A stretch of 42,263 nucleotides of DNA from an uncultured Megasphaera sp. (GTDB taxonomy: Bacteria; Bacillota; Negativicutes; Veillonellales; Megasphaeraceae). Under the pieces are notes generated by a model, which saw nothing but the letters and a program-made list of their open reading frames with translations, did not search any database and was not told where the DNA came from. A program made the position numbers and the translations under genes. Location: assembly GCA_900540735.1 (NCBI GenBank), contig UQHB01000021.1, positions 1 through 42,263 of the forward strand. Reading direction: 5' to 3'. This document shows, one piece after another, positions 42,193-42,263 of this stretch. Positions within the stretch are counted from its first letter, which is position 1; every line of letters starts with the position of its first letter.

Positions 42193-42263
42193 TAAAAAAA
42201 GAGCCTTATGATGTGTACCCAGAATCCTGGACAAATCTTTTATTAAGTTAATATTGAGTGACT
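42193..42263 (+). mobile_element. Interrupted terminator and possible IS end
   Basis: AAAAAAAGAGCC (42194-42205) looks like the left arm of the bidirectional terminators used elsewhere in this window, but no matching GGCTCTTTTTT follows. Instead, from about 42214 the sequence TGTACCC-AGAATCCTGGACA followed by an AT-rich stretch resembles the left end of an IS3-type insertion sequence. Any transposase would lie beyond the window edge. This reading is tentative. Confidence 0.25.

Noticed and set aside
1..42263. CRISPR array, prophage or integrated element
   Set aside because: No regularly spaced repeats, Cas, integrase or phage structural genes are visible; gene content is metabolic and housekeeping.

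Overview
The window looks like chromosome from an anaerobic, amino-acid- and peptide-using member of the Negativicutes, probably close to Megasphaera. This rests on gene content read by eye: HisZ-dependent short HisG, rubrerythrin, the [FeFe]-hydrogenase maturase HydE, AddAB, a two-subunit iron-sulphur serine dehydratase and several M20 peptidases. Strong AGGAGG ribosome sites and intermediate GC fit. The genus is an inference. No phage genes, CRISPR array or complete insertion sequence was seen.

Layout. 1-8.2 kb: an MFS exporter with a small membrane protein (minus strand), enolase, an exported D-alanyl-D-alanine carboxypeptidase followed by an OmpR-type response regulator with no kinase beside it, rubrerythrin, a three-gene membrane-protein operon with an N-terminal HAAS/DUF1700-like domain, and a DUF951 protein. 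8.3-17.1 kb: one compact histidine operon hisZ-hisG-hisD-hisC-hisB-hisH-hisA-hisF-hisIE ending in an HAD-family phosphatase, which is the obvious candidate for the otherwise missing histidinol-phosphate phosphatase. 17.1-21.5 kb: a dipeptide epimerase, trmB-ftsW-hydE, and tRNA-Ser(UGA) on the minus strand. 21.5-30.8 kb: a 134-residue protein of unknown function whose promoter overlaps the tRNA promoter, then addB-addA-sdaAB-sdaAA.

30.9-42.2 kb: an amide/peptide utilisation region with four M20 metallopeptidases and four sets of membrane transport proteins. Two are paralogous 'M20D hydrolase + ten-helix-type membrane protein' cassettes in opposite gene order. In the first cassette the membrane protein is split by a frameshift in a run of seven A. 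A third M20D gene is divergent from a DUF3100-like membrane protein, and a DUF3311 + sodium:solute symporter pair converges on an M20 dipeptidase. The likely theme is import of short peptides or N-acylated amino acids, cleavage in the cytoplasm and fermentation of the products.

The strongest points for a second look are the frameshifted transporter and its cassette paralogue, the HAD gene completing the his operon, an inverted repeat sitting on the his promoter, a promoter that fires straight into a terminator-like hairpin before the DUF3311 gene, a short antisense ORF with an excellent ribosome site at 6233, and a half terminator at the right edge that seems to be cut by the end of an IS-like element. 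Several start codons were placed by ribosome-site spacing rather than by the longest open frame; these are stated per gene.
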